Shown here: positions 5,582 to 5,873 of the stretch, piece after piece
Position numbering within the stretch: the first letter of the stretch is position 1
Layout: every line of letters starts with the position of its first letter
Assembly: GCA_947447385.1 (NCBI GenBank)
Contig: CANFKN010000087.1
Location: forward strand, 1 to 5,873
Reading direction: 5' to 3'
Length of the DNA stretch: 5,873 bases
Source: Microbacteriaceae bacterium
GTDB taxonomy: Bacteria > Actinomycetota > Actinomycetes > Actinomycetales > Microbacteriaceae
Position numbers and translations under genes: made by a program
Notes under the pieces: generated by a model
Databases searched by the model: none
The model's input: the letters and a program-made list of their open reading frames with translations, nothing else
What the model was told of the DNA's origin: nothing

Positions 5582-5873
5582 CTAATTGCTGCGGTCAACC
5601 ACTGCTTCAGCAAAAAGTTCGAGAGCGTTTTTGACCGAGCTCTTTGGCATCGAAGCCAATGCCTCAATTGCCTCAGTTGACCAGCGCTTTGCCTCGTTGT
5701 AGGCAGCTTCGGTTACCGAGTGATCGCGCAGGCGGTCAACAACTTTTTGCAACTGCTCGTCGCTCGAAAGGTCGCCATCGATTAGGGCAAGAAGTTCTGC
5801 TGCGTCAGCGTCAGTTTTAGCCTGCTCGCGAAGCAACAGCACAGGCAAAGTAGGCACTCCAGCTCGTAGGTCG
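5582..5873 (-). CDS. Polyprenyl diphosphate synthase, C-terminal part (5' end outside the window)
   Basis: Only the last 96 residues are present. The visible part begins DLRAGVPTLPVLLLREQ, matching the conserved G-T-D-L-R-x-G-V-P-T-L-P segment that follows the second Asp-rich motif in trans-isoprenyl diphosphate synthases. It continues with VVDRLRDHSVTEAAYNEAKRW and ends ALELFAEAVVDRSN, the usual helical C-terminus. The enzyme condenses isopentenyl diphosphate onto an allylic primer. In actinobacteria this long-chain type usually supplies the menaquinone side chain; chain length cannot be judged because the residues before the first Asp-rich motif are missing. A GTG at 5855-5857 codes the Val of GVPTLP and is internal, not a start. 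Full-length relatives have roughly 320-370 residues, so about two thirds or more lies beyond the window edge. It is co-oriented with the alpha-galactosidase gene 78 bp downstream, but the hairpin and operator between them suggest separate transcription. Confidence 0.93.
   Translation of the reverse strand, partial: DLRAGVPTLPVLLLREQAKTDADAAELLALIDGDLSSDEQLQKVVDRLRDHSVTEAAYNEAKRWSTEAIEALASMPKSSVKNALELFAEAVVDRSN

Noticed and set aside
1..5873. CRISPR array, insertion sequence, prophage, toxin-antitoxin or defence genes
   Set aside because: No spaced direct repeats, transposase motifs, terminal inverted repeats around a coding region, or recognisable defence domains were seen on either strand.

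Overview
The window looks like chromosomal DNA from a moderate-GC actinobacterium. A small-genome Microbacteriaceae-type organism (freshwater Luna-type lineages such as Rhodoluna or Aquiluna) is my best guess. The evidence is mid-50s GC judged by eye, a YajQ protein and a long-chain polyprenyl diphosphate synthase of actinobacterial type, a class II tRNA-Tyr without an encoded CCA end, and probable leaderless promoters with TANNNT about 6-7 nt before the ATG. The species assignment is inference from impression, not from a search.

Layout, left to right. (1) 65-1501 (+) encodes a multi-pass membrane protein with a soluble C-terminal tail, possibly a GT-C-fold glycosyltransferase relative. (2) 1539-1570 is a strong bidirectional intrinsic terminator shared with the convergent tRNA-Tyr (GUA) gene at 1572-1653 (-). 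(3) 1654-1816 is a 163-nt divergent control region carrying the tRNA promoter and the operator/promoter of a LacI-family regulator. (4) 1817-2845 (+) encodes that regulator. (5) 2888-3376 (+) is yajQ with a probable leaderless promoter. (6) 3383-5503 (-) is a complete GH36 alpha-galactosidase, convergent with yajQ with only 6 bp between the stop codons. (7) 5504-5581 holds a LacI-type operator, a probable leaderless promoter for the alpha-galactosidase, and a hairpin that may end the upstream transcript. (8) 5582 to the window end (-) is the C-terminal part of a polyprenyl diphosphate synthase.

How the parts fit. The LacI regulator and the cytoplasmic GH36 enzyme form a plausible alpha-galactoside (melibiose/raffinose-type) utilisation pair, although yajQ lies between them. 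The link is supported by a shared 8-bp operator core, AARCGGTT, present once upstream of each gene. In front of the alpha-galactosidase it sits in the promoter spacer, as expected for substrate-induced derepression. No sugar transporter is visible. The tRNA, yajQ and prenyl synthase are housekeeping genes, so the sugar genes look like accessory genes set among them.

I found no CRISPR array, insertion sequence, phage gene, toxin-antitoxin pair or defence system, and no evidence for a wholly new biological system. The most useful observations are the regulatory architecture and the uncharacterised membrane protein.
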